Shown here one piece after another: positions 9,383 through 16,762 of a DNA stretch of 64,000 nucleotides. Made by a program: the position numbers and the translations under genes. The notes under the pieces were generated by a model. That model worked only from the letters and a program-made list of their open reading frames with translations, made no database searches and was not told the DNA's origin. Where the stretch lies: assembly GCF_000499785.1 (NCBI RefSeq), contig NZ_HG726021.1, positions 394,814 through 458,813 of the forward strand, in the 5' to 3' direction. This DNA comes from Bacteroides neonati. GTDB taxonomy: Bacteria; Bacteroidota; Bacteroidia; Bacteroidales; Bacteroidaceae. Position 1 is the first letter of the stretch; each line of letters starts with the position of its first letter.

Positions 9383-9390
9383 CAAAGTTA
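9383..9390 (-). promoter_or_regulatory. Candidate -7 promoter box for the 9128-9343 gene
   Basis: Read leftward, the box is TAACTTTG, matching TAnnTTTG, 39 nt before the start codon at 9343. No clear TTTG -33 element is present at 19-21 nt spacing. Confidence 0.4.
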
Positions 9391-9632
9391 CATCAGTAAA
9401 TGTAATTGCATATAGATTATGGAATAAGCTGCCTTTTAAGGCGAATAAACTGTAAATGGGAAAGATGAGCTGATAATTACAAAAGCAACTGTATAAAATA
9501 ATAAAACGACAGAAAATAATCGTAGATGTATTTGCTTTAAGTAAGAATTTTATTGGAAAACAACTTCACAGAAAGCTTGATCTTATGGAACTATATATCA
9601 ATAAATATATATTATCCATACATTTCGAGAAA
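9391..9632. other. AT-rich non-coding junction between chromosome and prophage
   Basis: This stretch holds no credible gene. It separates the last chromosomal-looking gene from the last gene of the leftward phage lysis block. It is rich in A/T, with near-palindromic ATATAT tracts at about 9590-9615. The prophage end (attL or attR) is probably here, but without the other end an attachment repeat cannot be defined. I see no tRNA gene. Confidence 0.4.
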
Positions 9633-9848
9633 TCAACAAATAAACCGTCCGATTTCCTCAATCTGTTTCTCCGTTTTGACCTTCATCGTGTCGAGAGAAG
9701 CATTATCTTCTTTCAGCATCTCAATTTGACTATTGTTATTGGTAATCTGATTGGTTATATCCGCATGAACTGATTTTAACTTCTCAATGGCTGAAACAAA
9801 TACCTTATTCGCTTCTTCGATTCTCGTTTGAAATGATTTCGTAAACAT
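9633..9848 (-). CDS. Small coiled-coil phage protein
   Basis: This 71-residue protein is nearly all amphipathic helix with heptad-like spacing ('IEKLKSVHADITNQITNNNSQIEMLKED', given only in part). It is the last gene of the leftward phage block, 6 bp after the spanin-like gene. I do not recognise it. Conserved position suggests a lysis or virion accessory role. Confidence rests on tight spacing and codon continuity with its neighbours. Confidence 0.6.
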   Translation of the reverse strand: MFTKSFQTRIEEANKVFVSAIEKLKSVHADITNQITNNNSQIEMLKEDNASLDTMKVKTEKQIEEIGRFIC

Positions 9849-9854
9849 ATTTTT

Positions 9855-10454
9855 TTATTTTTGAATGATGATGTATTCTGAGTATTTAATCTCCACGTGC
9901 GGATTGTCACTGGTAATGGTCTGATGAATCGCAACTACCTTTTTCCAAAACAGCCAACGGCGTTTATACTCTATCCATACCGCTTGTCTTAATGTGACAG
10001 GAAGATGAATTTTACCTATCAGGCTATCCTTTTCGATAATACCGGATAACTGGAGATAGGGTGTAATCATCGACACCGATTTGACTATCACAGGAACAGT
10101 GTCTCGAATGACAATAGAATCTCTCACGGATGCTTTTATATCGGCATTGACCTCTAATTGATGCTTGGCAGCCGCTTTTAGGTTTTTGATTTTGACCCCC
10201 ATCTGCTTGATTTTAACTAAATCCTCAGCCCTGTATCGCTCCATCTCATCAACCGTAAGTCGAAGCGTTTTTACGTCCGTTGCCATCGTCGTGGAATCAA
10301 TCCGCCACTCCTTCATCTCAGAAAGTAAAGCGTTGCTGTTCATCTGGTATCGATCTCTCTCTTTTTTGATAGAGACGATATGCCGTTGTTGTACCCATAC
10401 TGCCATTCCCAGCCCTATAAAGGCTAACACACCTAATAACTTAATCTTGTTCAT
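9855..10454 (-). CDS. Membrane-anchored coiled-coil protein, spanin-like
   Basis: This 199-residue protein has one N-terminal membrane anchor (LGVLAFIGLGMAVWV), a basic turn, then a long periplasmic coiled coil (about 30-110) and a beta-rich C-terminus. The topology and the place in the lysis cassette beside the lysozyme fit an Rz-type inner-membrane spanin, or the equivalent protein of Bacteroides phages. It overlaps the upstream 70-residue gene by 14 bp. There is no lipoprotein partner that would be a clear outer spanin, so the role is inferred from context. Confidence 0.6.
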   Translation of the reverse strand: MNKIKLLGVLAFIGLGMAVWVQQRHIVSIKKERDRYQMNSNALLSEMKEWRIDSTTMATDVKTLRLTVDEMERYRAEDLVKIKQMGVKIKNLKAAAKHQLEVNADIKASVRDSIVIRDTVPVIVKSVSMITPYLQLSGIIEKDSLIGKIHLPVTLRQAVWIEYKRRWLFWKKVVAIHQTITSDNPHVEIKYSEYIIIQK

Positions 10455-10653
10455 AGGCTGATTCTTGGGGGATAAACCATAAAAACTCTTCTTTATAGGT
10501 ATCGGGGAATAATACCATATATCCTTTGGATTTACGTTCCGGTTCTGTTAAAGCCTCCAAAACAATACCGGCCTCACCAAGTAGCCCGTCTAATTTCAGC
10601 TCCGTCAGTTCCTGTGAAGGAATGACTGTTATTTGACTTCCTGTGGTAATCAT
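10441..10653 (-). CDS. Hypothetical small phage protein
   Basis: This 70-residue protein is not recognised. It has no membrane segment and is mixed alpha/beta in appearance ('ITVIPSQELTELKLDGLLGEAGIVLEAL'). It sits between the lysozyme and spanin-like genes, 12 bp from the former and overlapping the latter by 14 bp, so it belongs to the lysis operon. Confidence 0.6.
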   Translation of the reverse strand: MITTGSQITVIPSQELTELKLDGLLGEAGIVLEALTEPERKSKGYMVLFPDTYKEEFLWFIPQESAYEQD

Positions 10654-10665
10654 ATCTTTTGTTCA

Positions 10666-11118
10666 TTATTCGTTATATAATAGGTTGAATTCTTCTTTTC
10701 TCCGCTTTTCAAGTTGACTTGAGACCTTGCCATTAATGAGTCGGAATGTGATATAGTCGTGATAAACGTCTCGATATCCCGCTTTGAGTTTTTGAGCCAA
10801 ACGGCTTTTCAGGACTCTGCTCTCACCCATGTTGTAAGCCAATGTTGCCAGTAGCAGTGAATCTCTGCCAAATGCCCGAAATGTTTTACATCGGCGAAAC
10901 AAGTCGGCACGAAGCAACGAATCGGCACTTTGTGCGTTCATATTAGCAAAGTGTTCTCCTGGTAATAGTTTATGCCCATAGCCGACATACGGGTGATGCT
11001 TTGAGGAGTGCAAGCCCTCGTATCGCTTGATGCACTCTACCGCAACATCAAAGGGCGATCCAGCCTGAGCGGAGAGAACCGATAAAGACGATACGAAGGC
11101 AAGCAACACTCTTCTCAT
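10666..11118 (-). CDS. Phage lysozyme (endolysin) with signal sequence
   Basis: This cell-wall hydrolase probably degrades peptidoglycan at the end of infection. The 150-residue product starts with an export signal ('MRRVLLAFVSSLSVLSAQA'), so it may reach the periplasm by Sec. The lysozyme core follows: 'CIKRYEGLHSSKHHPYVGYGHKL', with a candidate catalytic Glu in 'YEG', resembles GH24-type lysozymes. The helical 'LLATLAYNMGESRVLKSRLAQKL' matches the usual 'AFNxGxGxxxxSTLLxKLN' region. It overlaps the upstream membrane protein gene by 4 bp. The family assignment is good, the exact bond cleaved is not shown. Confidence 0.85.
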   Translation of the reverse strand: MRRVLLAFVSSLSVLSAQAGSPFDVAVECIKRYEGLHSSKHHPYVGYGHKLLPGEHFANMNAQSADSLLRADLFRRCKTFRAFGRDSLLLATLAYNMGESRVLKSRLAQKLKAGYRDVYHDYITFRLINGKVSSQLEKRRKEEFNLLYNE

Positions 11119-11402
11119 CGCTGTTTGAGCAGTTCTTTTATATCTGCTCGCATCTCACGCAAGTCGGTCTGGATAGATACGAATTGCGTCATAGTGGCTT
11201 CGAATACCGCTTTATCCAGTTTGATAGCGTCGATTCGGTCGTACTGGTCAGCAATTTTGAGTTCGAGAGCCTTGCACTTGGTGGTCAGTTCCTGAATGTG
11301 AGCGGTGTTGTTTACATGCTGCACATACATCGTTACCGTGAACGAAATGACGACAATGAGCGAGCGGATGTTGTTAGAAACAAAGTCTTTGAATGATGTC
11401 AT
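11115..11402 (-). CDS. Membrane-anchored coiled-coil lysis-cassette protein
   Basis: This 95-residue protein has one membrane span ('IRSLIVVISFTVTMYVQ') followed by a coiled coil ('LTTKCKALELKIADQYDRI'). It precedes the lysozyme with a 4-bp overlap and follows a holin-like gene by 5 bp. A holin accessory or inner-membrane spanin role is plausible. Homology was not recognised. Confidence 0.65.
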   Translation of the reverse strand: MTSFKDFVSNNIRSLIVVISFTVTMYVQHVNNTAHIQELTTKCKALELKIADQYDRIDAIKLDKAVFEATMTQFVSIQTDLREMRADIKELLKQR

Positions 11403-11407
11403 AATGA

Positions 11408-11620
11408 TTATTGTATTAAAATTGAAAAAGCGTCTTTAACTGCCCTGATAAGCGCATCTGCCGCAGCCGAATCTTTGAATACTCCATAAATCACAAGGAT
11501 TATGATTATTAAAACATATACTATCCTTTCGGCTGTTTTTTGACTAATCTTCGGTTTCACGAGGCGGTGTATTTTGAGGTACAATGACATTGAAAATAAT
11601 ATTGCTGTTTTCATTACCAC
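11408..11620 (-). CDS. Holin-like small membrane protein
   Basis: This small protein has one strong transmembrane segment ('IVYVLIIIILVIYGVF') with a positively charged N-terminal flank and sits directly before the lysozyme genes, as expected for a holin. The longest frame starts at 11620 and overlaps the terminase-like gene by 77 bp. The internal Met at 11590 gives a 60-residue product and a 47-bp overlap and is my preferred start. Holin identity is inferred from topology and location only. Confidence 0.6.
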   Translation of the reverse strand: MVMKTAILFSMSLYLKIHRLVKPKISQKTAERIVYVLIIIILVIYGVFKDSAAADALIRAVKDAFSILIQ

Positions 11621-12032
11621 CCTTACCCGTTTGGCTCTGGACGTTCTTAATGGGATAAATCTCCATCAAAGCTTTAGCGGCATTAACCGATACGGCACGA
11701 AGCGGTGCCGGAGAAAGCGGGACACCAAATTTGTCCACATACTCACCTTTAGCCGTTTCTGACATTACAGCCTTTAGCGTCTCAGAGACTTGCAGTTTCA
11801 CGGCTGCCGCTTCAATATCTATATCCCTTTGGGCTATCAGTTCCTTGATGTAAGCGGTAATATGCTCTTTGGCAAACAGGCGGCGAGCAGCAAGGGCAAT
11901 GTTTTTCTTATCCTCTCCAAACACCTCCCTGTAACACGCCTCAGCTTGTCCGGCAAACTCTTTATCACCATCGACAAACAATTCGCAGAATTCAATCTCC
12001 GCATTGGTTAATTTTATATCTTTCTCGTCCAT
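11544..12032 (-). CDS. Terminase small-subunit-like protein
   Basis: This protein probably recognises packaging sites on phage DNA and recruits the large terminase. The 162-residue protein begins with the pattern of Terminase_2 proteins: 'LTNAEIEFCELFVDGDKEFAGQAEACY' (helix-turn-helix), then 'ALAARRLFAKEHITAYIKELIAQRD'. The C-terminal part ends with a beta segment 'IIFNVIVPQ'. The large subunit is not nearby and would be outside the window, so the gene is unusually placed next to lysis genes. It is preceded by a terminator. Confidence 0.75.
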   Translation of the reverse strand: MDEKDIKLTNAEIEFCELFVDGDKEFAGQAEACYREVFGEDKKNIALAARRLFAKEHITAYIKELIAQRDIDIEAAAVKLQVSETLKAVMSETAKGEYVDKFGVPLSPAPLRAVSVNAAKALMEIYPIKNVQSQTGKGGNENSNIIFNVIVPQNTPPRETED

Positions 12033-12043
12033 ACTTACTTTCT

Positions 12044-12072
12044 AAAAAAAGCCCGGAAGGAAATCCAGGCCT
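12044..12072 (-). terminator. Rho-independent terminator (leftward)
   Basis: Read leftward, a GC-rich 6-bp stem (12065-12070 with 12051-12056), extended by A-U pairs, is followed by seven U residues (12044-12050). It lies between the 12089 and 12032 genes and separates the replication block from the terminase/lysis block. Confidence 0.65.
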
Positions 12073-12088
12073 TAGTTTCCTTTGTATA

Positions 12089-12367
12089 TTAAGGAATAGT
12101 GGTTTCATCTGATGGTGGTTTAACCAAATATGATTTTTCTTCGATTAATTGCTCCATCAACAGTTCATAAAAGACCTGAGCCAACGCATCGGCAGAGGCC
12201 TCGGCATCTGATAGAGAGTTAATGGTACGCATATTAAAAGCTATATTCAGGTCATAACCTGATATTACAGCCATCATCTCGGTACCATCATAGTTCACCG
12301 CTCCATAAGTCATCCGGTCTGATTGCTTGAACGAAACTACCTCTTCGTTCTTTTCGGCCTCATTCAT
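12089..12367 (-). CDS. Hypothetical phage protein
   Basis: This 92-residue acidic protein is not recognised. It has a beta-rich core ('YGAVNYDGTEMMAVISGYDLNIAFNMRTI') followed by a helix ('ASADALAQVFYELLMEQLIEE'). It follows the exonuclease gene by 3 bp and is the last gene of the replication operon before the terminator at 12044-12072. Confidence 0.65.
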   Translation of the reverse strand: MNEAEKNEEVVSFKQSDRMTYGAVNYDGTEMMAVISGYDLNIAFNMRTINSLSDAEASADALAQVFYELLMEQLIEEKSYLVKPPSDETTIP

Positions 12368-12370
12368 ACT

Positions 12371-13141
12371 CTAAATCTTAAAATGGGTTCTTGTTTTTTC
12401 CTTTTTTGCAATAGTAACGTCGCCACCTTCTTGCCGGAGCCGGGCCGAGCAAACAGCCGCCACGTTCAACGTAGCCGTCACGTCGGCACCCGCGTCGTGC
12501 GCATCATCGAGTTCAATGCCTAATCGTTCCGCTAATAGTTCGAGTTTGTATGAGGTTACATCCGGCAGATGAGCAAAAGCGAATCGTCCCAAATCAATGG
12601 TATCGACGTAGTGAGGCTGAAAGTTTCCGTAAAAATCAGTTGTTCCGGCGAACACTTTCTCAAACTCTTTTACCAATCCGGCGTAATTCATCATCTGTTG
12701 CAAGAACCCAATATCAAATGTGATGTTCTGACCGATGAGTATGGGTTTAGATTGATGTCCCTTACTCAGGGTATTATGTTTGGCAAACTCTATCACGCTG
12801 GTTGCCACTTCTTTTATATCCACTCCCATCAGGTTGAGAGTTTCCATTGTAATGCCTGAATAGGTTAGAGCAGCGGGTTCGTATTTCATCGGCTCTCCTT
12901 GTTCTTCCTCAAAAAGGGTTTGACGGGTTTTAAGTACCTTGCGTTTGGGTACGCCTCCGACTTCTTGTTTACGGTAGGGAGTGATGTACTTCTCATAGCG
13001 GTCAATCACCTCCCATGTATCCATTCGAACCGCCTGCATAGCCAACTGCGTACAAGCCGAATCAACACAGGTCAATCCTCCGGTCTCGAAATCCAGCACG
13101 ATGGCCGTGTAAATTTTTGCTTCTACTTTAGGTGCTGCCAT
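12371..13141 (-). CDS. DnaQ-like 3'-5' exonuclease
   Basis: This DEDDh-type exonuclease probably proofreads for the phage polymerase III alpha subunit. The 256-residue protein shows motif I 'AIVLDFETGGL' (Asp and Glu metal ligands), motif II 'LIGQNITFDIGFLQ' (Asp) and motif III 'DDAHDAGADVTATLNV' (His and Asp). It lies downstream of dnaE within the same leftward block and overlaps the guanylate-kinase-like gene by 19 bp. Bacterial PolIII core likewise supplies proofreading from a separate epsilon subunit. Confidence 0.88.
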   Translation of the reverse strand: MAAPKVEAKIYTAIVLDFETGGLTCVDSACTQLAMQAVRMDTWEVIDRYEKYITPYRKQEVGGVPKRKVLKTRQTLFEEEQGEPMKYEPAALTYSGITMETLNLMGVDIKEVATSVIEFAKHNTLSKGHQSKPILIGQNITFDIGFLQQMMNYAGLVKEFEKVFAGTTDFYGNFQPHYVDTIDLGRFAFAHLPDVTSYKLELLAERLGIELDDAHDAGADVTATLNVAAVCSARLRQEGGDVTIAKKEKTRTHFKI

Positions 13142-13656
13142 TGCTGAATCTTTATATAGGTTTCACGAATCTTGTGCTCAAACTCTTCAAGTGTACCGTT
13201 GTTCTCTATGACGTAATCGTAATAATCCAGCGGCAGTGGTGTTCTATCATCGTCTCGCTTGATTCTATCCGGTGCAATGCCCCGCTGAATCAAAGCGTCT
13301 GTTGTTGATTCCACCCGAATAGAAATAATATTGAACTTGTGGCTCTTTGTCTCTTTCAGATACTTCAAGCCTCGTTCATCTACCACATAAGCGCAGTGCT
13401 TTTGTGGTGGTACCTGGTCTTCCAGTGCAAAATACTCATACTCGGCAAATCGGGTATAGGACAACATCTGCGAATAGCTGAAACGGTGTGTGTTACTGAT
13501 GTAATAGTGATCAATGCCCTCAATCTCTCCCTCTCGTGCCGGGCGTGTAGTGTATGACACGATCAGAAATACGTTCAATTCATTTTGCAGAAGCTTCGAA
13601 AGATAGGTCTTGCCTGAACCGGAAGCTCCCACAATGGCAATGATGGTGGGTTTCAT
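13123..13656 (-). CDS. Guanylate-kinase-like P-loop protein
   Basis: The 177-residue protein begins with a P-loop 'IVGASGSGKTYLSKLL'. It keeps guanylate-kinase traits: 'VSYTTRPAREGEIEGIDHYYIS' is the GMP-binding segment, equivalent to 'STTRxPRxGExxGxDYxFV'. The C-terminal part ends with 'YDYVIENNGTLEEFEHKI', as in GMP kinases. A nucleotide kinase feeding phage DNA synthesis is likely. Activity toward GMP rather than another nucleotide is not certain. It starts at the codon next to the dnaE stop. Confidence 0.8.
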   Translation of the reverse strand: MKPTIIAIVGASGSGKTYLSKLLQNELNVFLIVSYTTRPAREGEIEGIDHYYISNTHRFSYSQMLSYTRFAEYEYFALEDQVPPQKHCAYVVDERGLKYLKETKSHKFNIISIRVESTTDALIQRGIAPDRIKRDDDRTPLPLDYYDYVIENNGTLEEFEHKIRETYIKIQQWQHLK

Positions 13657-15834
13657 TTACATTTGTTCCATGATGGATGATTTATGAGTGTTCAAACTGT
13701 TCGCTCCCGTGTAATCACTATACTTAATGATGGCGGTAACGATAATCACTTTATCTTTGAGTGTGGTAATTGGAGCCTTGAACTCGTTGAGAAAGTCGCT
13801 CCAACAAACCAACTCCATCAGGTCATTATTCTGTTGTAGTGTCAGCTTGGCAAACTTCTTTTTCTCGCCGCTAGTCTTGTCTTTGTAAGATTTCTCCTCG
13901 ACTTCGATCACGGTGGCACACACAACGATACGTTTGCCCTCGTTATCCAAATCCATTGCGCTGCGAAGCTCCATCCAAGAGGCTTTACCCTTGACTTTCG
14001 GCTTAGTCTTCGAGGCATCGAAAATTCTACGGTAATCAATAGAGCCGATACCGGAAACAGCTATCTGTTGCATTGACCAGTAGTAATGTTTGTCCAGTAA
14101 ATCGGTCGGAAAATCTTTCTCCGGCAACTCAAAGCCCAACTCGTTGGCAGCACGTTGCACAATCCCGTATCGGTCAGTGATGGTTTCAAGCCGTTCGATA
14201 TTGTCAAAGCACCCTGCAAGAATCATATTCTTAACATGCCGGGCATTGACAGGTACACGGGTTACTTCGTCCGCATTGTCCGGATCATCCCAGTAACTGT
14301 ATTTTTTCAGTTTGTAGCGGAATATCCGGTGAATAAAGTTTTCAATGGAAATAAAAACACCGCCTCGGTTCCTTTCAGCTATAATATACTCCACTGCTTT
14401 TGCTCCGAGCATCTTAATGCGGGTCAGCGACCAAAATATCTCGTCGGTCTGATAGTTGGTAAAAAACTTCACGTCGGACACATTTATATCCGGGGGTACA
14501 ATCTTCGCCTTGGAACATTGCTCCATTTCCGACATCAAAGCGGGAATCTCTTTATCGTCCGCCCATTGAAGGGCAACGGTGTAGAATGCGGTCGGATAGT
14601 TGGCTTTAAGGTAGGCTCCGACATAGGCAGTAATGGCGTATGCAGTGGCGTGGCTGGAGTTAAAAAGGTAGCTGCCAGACAGTTGTATAATATCCCAAAT
14701 CTTCACGGCATCTTCTTTAGGACAACCTCGCTCTTTCGCACCTGACATAAACTGCTCTCTCATAGCGTGAATCTTATCCATTCGCTTCTTAGAGATTAGC
14801 TTTACCAGATTAACACCGTCACCTAACGAAAAGCCACCTACTTCACGGGCTATTTGGGCAACCTGCTCCTGCATAACAATCAAGCCGTATGTATTTTTCA
14901 ACGCCTCGTATGTGCCCCATAGATAAACCGGCGCTACCTCGCCACGCTTGTAAACCAAATATTTCTCCGTGGAGCCAGCCTCGATAGGAGCCGGACGATA
15001 AAGAGCCGCTGCCGCAATCAGGTCACCTATACAGTCGGGACGCATATCCATCAAGAACTTGGTCATACCACGGCCTGAGAACTGAAAGACGTTTTGGCTA
15101 AATCCATTTGAAAGTATCTTATAAGCCTTCGGATCATTTAGGTCACCCTTAACAATCTCCTCAAACGTAACTCCCGCATTATACACACGGTTACACTCGT
15201 TGATGGTGGATTGGATTTTAGATAATTCCTTGATGCCCAGACAGTCGTTTTTGAGCAATCCCACCTCGTCCAGCGAATAGCCGTCAAACTCCGAGACAAG
15301 CATATCATCAACCTTCTTGATGGGCGTGTAATCAAAACACTCCATCTTTTCACCATCTTTGGTTTCCGGAGTGATAAGTATGGCCGAAGCGTGTACCGAA
15401 GCCGAGCGTGGTTGCCCCATCAAAGGGCGAATGTCCTCAATGACCTGTGGGTAATCCTGAATAAACTTGTTTACCTTCTTATTGACTGCGGCCAACTGAA
15501 ATAGCTCCGTCCAACCCATCTTATCATCCTCAAAAATGGCTGTGATGTAGTTTACGATGCTCAACGGCACTTTATGCACCCTCGAAACATCTTTGAGCAC
15601 CGCTTTGAGTTTTAGTGTGGCGAGCGTTCCGGCTGAGAATACACGTTGGTTACCATTGACATTATATCGTCTCTCCAGATACTCCTTGACTTCTTGTCTT
15701 TTATCACTTTGGAAATCACAATCGACATCACCGCAGCTACCACCACCCCCTTGTCGATAACCGTCCAAAACAACTGTATCAAGAACGACTATCGGACTAT
15801 TAGATATTTTTTGTTTGACACATACTATTTGCAT
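13657..15834 (-). CDS. dnaE: DNA polymerase III alpha, C-terminal piece (palm active site to OB fold)
   Basis: This 725-residue piece carries most of the polymerase. Residues 35-41 (GDVDCDF) correspond to the catalytic 'PDIDxDF' of DnaE, with Asp36 and Asp38, and Asp197 in 'LLKNDCLGIKEL' is the third catalytic Asp. Further landmarks are 'SASVHASAILITPE', 'LYRPAPIEAGSTEKYLVYKRG', 'VMQEQVAQIAREVGGFSLG' and 'FNSSHATAYAITAYVGAYLKA'. A C-terminal OB-fold starts near residue 615 ('VVCATVIEVEEKSYKD'). The first ~33 residues (MQIVCVKQ to GGGGS) are not normal DnaE sequence and end just before Cys34. They could be a C-intein-like segment. The start overlaps the HNH gene stop by 10 bp, suggesting coupled translation. 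Confidence 0.9.
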   Translation of the reverse strand: MQIVCVKQKISNSPIVVLDTVVLDGYRQGGGGSCGDVDCDFQSDKRQEVKEYLERRYNVNGNQRVFSAGTLATLKLKAVLKDVSRVHKVPLSIVNYITAIFEDDKMGWTELFQLAAVNKKVNKFIQDYPQVIEDIRPLMGQPRSASVHASAILITPETKDGEKMECFDYTPIKKVDDMLVSEFDGYSLDEVGLLKNDCLGIKELSKIQSTINECNRVYNAGVTFEEIVKGDLNDPKAYKILSNGFSQNVFQFSGRGMTKFLMDMRPDCIGDLIAAAALYRPAPIEAGSTEKYLVYKRGEVAPVYLWGTYEALKNTYGLIVMQEQVAQIAREVGGFSLGDGVNLVKLISKKRMDKIHAMREQFMSGAKERGCPKEDAVKIWDIIQLSGSYLFNSSHATAYAITAYVGAYLKANYPTAFYTVALQWADDKEIPALMSEMEQCSKAKIVPPDINVSDVKFFTNYQTDEIFWSLTRIKMLGAKAVEYIIAERNRGGVFISIENFIHRIFRYKLKKYSYWDDPDNADEVTRVPVNARHVKNMILAGCFDNIERLETITDRYGIVQRAANELGFELPEKDFPTDLLDKHYYWSMQQIAVSGIGSIDYRRIFDASKTKPKVKGKASWMELRSAMDLDNEGKRIVVCATVIEVEEKSYKDKTSGEKKKFAKLTLQQNNDLMELVCWSDFLNEFKAPITTLKDKVIIVTAIIKYSDYTGANSLNTHKSSIMEQM

Positions 15835-16727
15835 TGCCTGTATATTTTAAAATTAACTATACTGGATATAGTTTGCTTGCATACATCGAATGCTATGGCC
15901 AAATCTCTTTGCGCTACTCCCAAATTATTCAGTTTGCGAATCCTTTTGACATCAATGTTGGATAATTTGGCATTAGAACTAAATTGACCATAATCTTTTT
16001 TGAGCTTTTCGTCAATTGCATGTTGGTAATTCTCTTTTCGAGTGCACATTTCCAAGTTACATACGCAGTTATTATAAACATTACCATCGATATGATTAAT
16101 CTCGCACTCAGAATCCCAGTTTGACAAAAAACTCATTGCGACCAATCTATGCACCATGTATTTTGTGGCGACATTACGCATACTTAAATTTACCGCTAAG
16201 TATGGAGATGTTTTCCCACTACCAACTCTTAAAATCTTTGAGGGGAAGGATGTCTTTTTACCATTCTTGTCAATAAACGACCTAACGGTACTTCTAACTC
16301 TTCCAATGCTGCTCACTTCATAAAATCCTTCAAATCCGGGAATCTTACGCCAGTTCTCTTGAATAATGGAATCTTCCATTATTTTAGTTGCTTTCAGAAA
16401 CATTGCTTTTCTGTGCATTCCTGTAATGATGTTTTTTACATTTTTTCTAATTTCCTTCGTCTTAGAATTGAAATTCTGCATTAGCACTTCATATATTCCA
16501 TTTTCTGTCAGCATCCATGCCTCCTGTTCACCATCAATGGTATAAACAATGTTTAGTATCTTTTCGTCATCGTCGATTGACCGTAACATCACTGAGGAAT
16601 TGTCGTGTTCTATCCACTCAGCCACATCCTTAGCCAGAAATAGCGGATTCTCAAAATCACCATACACATTAACCTCCTGGTTCAGAATTTGCTGCGTTGA
16701 GAGCAGCACTGCATTTTTTGTAGCCAT
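15825..16727 (-). CDS. BRO-N domain fused to NUMOD4-HNH homing-type endonuclease
   Basis: The 300-residue protein is a chimera. Residues 1-115 match a BRO-N domain ('NPLFLAKDVAEWIEHDNSSVMLRSID' and 'AWMLTENGIYEVLM'), usually found in phage antirepressors. Residues 127-152 are a NUMOD4 DNA-binding motif ('WRKIPGFEGFYEVSSIGRVR'). About 190-240 is an HNH_3 nuclease ('VHRLVAMSF', 'EINHIDGNVYNNCVCNLEMCT', 'NYQHAI'). The C-terminus is a helix-turn-helix ('AQRDLAIAFDVCKQTISSIV'). It sits between the two polymerase halves, where homing endonucleases sit in fractured split-intein genes. Its own target is not known. Confidence 0.88.
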   Translation of the reverse strand: MATKNAVLLSTQQILNQEVNVYGDFENPLFLAKDVAEWIEHDNSSVMLRSIDDDEKILNIVYTIDGEQEAWMLTENGIYEVLMQNFNSKTKEIRKNVKNIITGMHRKAMFLKATKIMEDSIIQENWRKIPGFEGFYEVSSIGRVRSTVRSFIDKNGKKTSFPSKILRVGSGKTSPYLAVNLSMRNVATKYMVHRLVAMSFLSNWDSECEINHIDGNVYNNCVCNLEMCTRKENYQHAIDEKLKKDYGQFSSNAKLSNIDVKRIRKLNNLGVAQRDLAIAFDVCKQTISSIVNFKIYRQCK

Positions 16728-16762
16728 ACTAATTGAATTGTCTTGAATTTCTACATAATCTG

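Noticed and set aside
9585..9773. 62-residue rightward frame at the prophage left end
   Set aside because: It overlaps the coiled-coil gene at 9633-9848 on the other strand and has no recognisable content.
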